From Bacillota bacterium (GTDB taxonomy: Bacteria > Bacillota > Clostridia > Christensenellales > UBA1242): a DNA stretch of 14,143 bases. The notes beneath the pieces were generated by a model. It saw nothing but the letters and a program-made list of their open reading frames with translations, made no database searches and was not told the origin of the DNA. The stretch is from NCBI GenBank assembly GCA_009780625.1, contig WQZR01000019.1, positions 1-14,143 on the forward strand, written 5' to 3'. Shown here piece after piece: positions 12,331 through 14,143 of this stretch. The stretch's first letter is position 1. Every line of letters starts with the position of its first letter. The position numbers were made by a program, and so were the translations under genes.

Positions 12331-13389
12331 ATGGCAAAAAAATATCACGCAGTTAGAAGAGGATTCCGTGCGGGGATATACACAACATGGAGCGATTGCA
12401 AAAGGCAGATTACTGGCTTCATGGGTGCTGAATATAAAACGTTTCCGAGCCTGAAAGGTGCTCAGGGTTATCTTAATAAAATTGACATAACGATGGAGAA
12501 AGACATCATCCCTCGAATAAAGAAAGGGGGAGCAGTTGCATTCAGCGACGGAAGCTATATTCCAGAACTTGGTGCGTATGGTTGTGGTGCGGTGGTTTTC
12601 ATGCAGAACGGCTATGGAGAACTGGAACTTAAAGAGATTTCGTTTGCTGAAAAGAATTCAAAAATCATTCAAGATACAAGCATTGCTGGAGAGATTAGGG
12701 CAGCAATGAAAGCAATCAGCTATTGTGCAAAGAAGGGCTTCGACAAAATGACGCTGTTCTATGATTTAGAGCTAATCACACAAATTGTCAAAAACCCACA
12801 TCTTAAAATAAGTTGCGAGTCTGCAAAGATGTTTAGAACTTTTGTTAAGGATGCAAAGAAAAGAATCAAAATTGAGTTCTTCCAAATCAAAGGACACAAC
12901 AATATAGAGTATCACGACTATGCAGATGCGCTTGCAAAACAAGCTCTTCTTGCAAGTTGCACCAACTGCCCAGAGCACAAGAAAGTGAGCGTTAGGCTTA
13001 AGAACGAAAAGTATAGAAATTCAATAGAGAAGCAACTAAGCGGCATAGACAAGCGAAAGCTTCAAAGAATTCACACAGAAGACGAGGTTCTTGAAGAAAC
13101 TCCTCTAAAAATAAATGAGATTGCAAGAATAAACGACAGCGAAATGGAAATGTTAATCATCGCCGTAAAAACTCTAAGAAAAGACATTGCATGCGAGAGG
13201 GTGGAAACACGTGGAGCAACCACATGGAAGATGCTTTCGGAAACAGATAAATTGACTATTGTATTCTATAAGACCAAAGAAATGATTATGCGAGGCAAGG
13301 CAAGCGAACTTAGCGAATATGTTGCCCAAAACTTTGAGATGATTAAGGAATTTAGAAAAGCCAAAGTTATGCCAGAGCACACGGTTTAA
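12331..13389 (+). CDS. Ribonuclease HI with hybrid-binding domain and C-terminal extension
   Basis: This is a 352-residue enzyme that cleaves the RNA strand of RNA-DNA hybrids. Residues 3-48 are the RNase H1 hybrid-binding domain: KYHAVRRGFRAGIYTTW, then KRQITGFMGAEYKTF and a final helix. Residues 65-206 are the RNase H fold with the full DEDD set: D73 (AFSDGS), E121 (AGEIRAA), D145 (FYDLEL) and D199 (DYADALAKQA). H189 in IKGHN matches the mobile catalytic histidine. Residues 210-352 form a basic, helical extension, including two cysteines (SCTNCPEH), with no family I recognise. GGAGGGGG at 12321-12328 places the start at 12331, not at the in-frame ATG 12301. I see no clear promoter between the preceding terminator and this gene. 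Confidence 0.93.
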   Translation: MAKKYHAVRRGFRAGIYTTWSDCKRQITGFMGAEYKTFPSLKGAQGYLNKIDITMEKDIIPRIKKGGAVAFSDGSYIPELGAYGCGAVVFMQNGYGELELKEISFAEKNSKIIQDTSIAGEIRAAMKAISYCAKKGFDKMTLFYDLELITQIVKNPHLKISCESAKMFRTFVKDAKKRIKIEFFQIKGHNNIEYHDYADALAKQALLASCTNCPEHKKVSVRLKNEKYRNSIEKQLSGIDKRKLQRIHTEDEVLEETPLKINEIARINDSEMEMLIIAVKTLRKDIACERVETRGATTWKMLSETDKLTIVFYKTKEMIMRGKASELSEYVAQNFEMIKEFRKAKVMPEHTV

Positions 13390-13413
13390 ATCTTAATTGT
13401 TTTTGACTTCATA

Positions 13414-13422
13414 TGATATACT
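13414..13422 (+). promoter_or_regulatory. Extended -10 promoter for the Arg/Pro/Met-rich gene
   Basis: TGA-TATACT. The predicted start near 13429 gives a leader of about 39 bases with AAGGAG (13453-13458). TTGACT at 13403-13408 is too close to serve as its -35. Confidence 0.5.
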
Positions 13423-13467
13423 TAGAACATTGTATAAAAATATATAAAGAATAAGGAGAAAAAGAAT

Positions 13468-14143
13468 ATGCCAAGAGGAGGAATGTCTAGAGGCGGCGGT
13501 GGAATGAGCAGACCGAGTGGCGGAATGAGCAGGCCATCATCAAGCAGCATGTCTAGACCAAGTATGAGCAGACCAAGTGCTCCATCGAGACCAGCAATGA
13601 GTTCGATGGCAAGACCAAGTGCACCATCAAGACCGATGGCTAGCCCAGTTAGGCCAATGGCTAGCCCAGCAAGACCAATGGCGGCACCAGCGCGTCCAAT
13701 GGCTGCACCGGCAAGACCAGCGGCACGCCCAATGGCGGCACCGGTTAGACCAAGTGCAACAATGGCAAGACCAGGAGTTGCAGCAAGACCAGCAGTGCGT
13801 CCAACAACTGCAGCAAGAACAATGGCAAGACCTAGACCAATGGTTAGACCAATGAGAGCAAGACCAGTGCGTCCAGGAATGGTTGTAAGACCAAGACCAC
13901 CAAGAATGACAAGATATGGTCATAGAATGATGATGAGAAGATATCCAATGTATCACAGACGCGGTTTCTTCTATGGACACCACAGAAGATATTATGGTTT
14001 CCATGGCTACAGAAGTGCATACTATGGAACAAGTGTTGCAGGAACATTTGCAATTCTTGGACTGATTACACTTATGATTGGAATATTCATTCCTTCAATC
14101 CCAGTGGTGATTGTTGGAGCAGGGCTTATGTTGGTTACGGGAA
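13468..14143 (+). CDS. Arg/Pro/Met-rich membrane protein lacking Lys, Asp and Glu (3' end outside window)
   Basis: AAGGAG at 13453-13458 precedes the ATG, and 225 codons are open to the window edge. Residues 1-150 are low-complexity repeats built on MSRPS, SAPSRP and RPMA(S/A)P units. Residues 151-190 are rich in His, Tyr, Phe and Arg (FFYGHHRRYYGFHGY). Then one or two membrane helices begin at about 190 (AGTFAILGLITLMIGIFI; VVIVGAGLMLV). By my count there are 37 Arg, 35 Pro and 25 Met, and not one Lys, Asp, Glu, Asn, Gln, Cys or Trp. The N-terminal domain should be disordered and strongly positive. Possible roles, all inference, are binding nucleic acid or anionic lipid at the membrane. I recognise no family. 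Confidence 0.85.
   Translation, partial: MPRGGMSRGGGGMSRPSGGMSRPSSSSMSRPSMSRPSAPSRPAMSSMARPSAPSRPMASPVRPMASPARPMAAPARPMAAPARPAARPMAAPVRPSATMARPGVAARPAVRPTTAARTMARPRPMVRPMRARPVRPGMVVRPRPPRMTRYGHRMMMRRYPMYHRRGFFYGHHRRYYGFHGYRSAYYGTSVAGTFAILGLITLMIGIFIPSIPVVIVGAGLMLVTG

Noticed and set aside
13619..13855. Gln/Trp/His-rich open frame on the plus strand, and a Ser/His/Trp/Cys-rich one on the minus strand
   Set aside because: Both are other-frame readings of the repeats in the Arg/Pro/Met-rich gene; neither has a ribosome binding site, and that gene has one.
13468..13900. Repeat array, possibly CRISPR
   Set aside because: The repeats are short, irregular, in-frame peptide repeats (RPMAAP-like) with no fixed spacer length.

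Overview
The window looks like chromosomal core and near-core DNA from a low-GC Gram-positive-type bacterium, most likely an uncultured Clostridia-like member of the Bacillota. The pointers are a gyrB/gyrA locus, AGGAGG-type ribosome binding sites, A-rich codons with AGA as the main arginine codon, an AmaP/Asp23-type envelope protein and a tRNA with an encoded CCA end. This placement is inference; no taxonomic marker was compared by alignment. There is no phage, transposase, CRISPR array or rRNA.

Layout. Bases 1-3706 hold the end of gyrB, a small PH-like/SHOCT gene tucked between the gyrase subunit genes, complete gyrA and a strong terminator. Bases 3736-8350 carry mostly membrane or envelope genes: a three-helix small protein, a double zinc-ribbon protein with a C-terminal membrane anchor, a large surface protein that seems to start at ATA, a YccF-family protein and a YwaF-like multi-pass protein. 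A 59-base double-hairpin element with TGTAGGGG/CCCCTACA ends follows, then a P-loop nucleotide kinase-like gene and tRNA-Ser(GCU). Bases 9132-10555 hold three small soluble proteins that I cannot place, one with a Cys-His-Asp arrangement like a papain/transglutaminase fold. Then come an AmaP-like protein, a convergent small acidic His/Cys protein on the minus strand, a cyclophilin, a strongly promoted ~120-base unit (31-codon leaderless ORF or small RNA), an RNase HI with a hybrid-binding domain and a long C-terminal extension, and, running off the end, an extraordinary Arg/Pro/Met-rich membrane protein with no Lys, Asp or Glu.

Expression logic. Almost every transcription unit has its own extended -10 element (TGn-TAnnnT), usually without a recognisable -35. 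In four cases the -10 lies only 5-6 bases before the ATG and no Shine-Dalgarno is present, predicting leaderless mRNAs (3736, 8440, 9983, 12155). Two promoters overlap the stop codon of the preceding gene. All 17 visible stops are TAA or TAG. Apart from gyrB-PH/SHOCT-gyrA, and possibly yccF with its neighbour, the genes look like single-gene units rather than one pathway.
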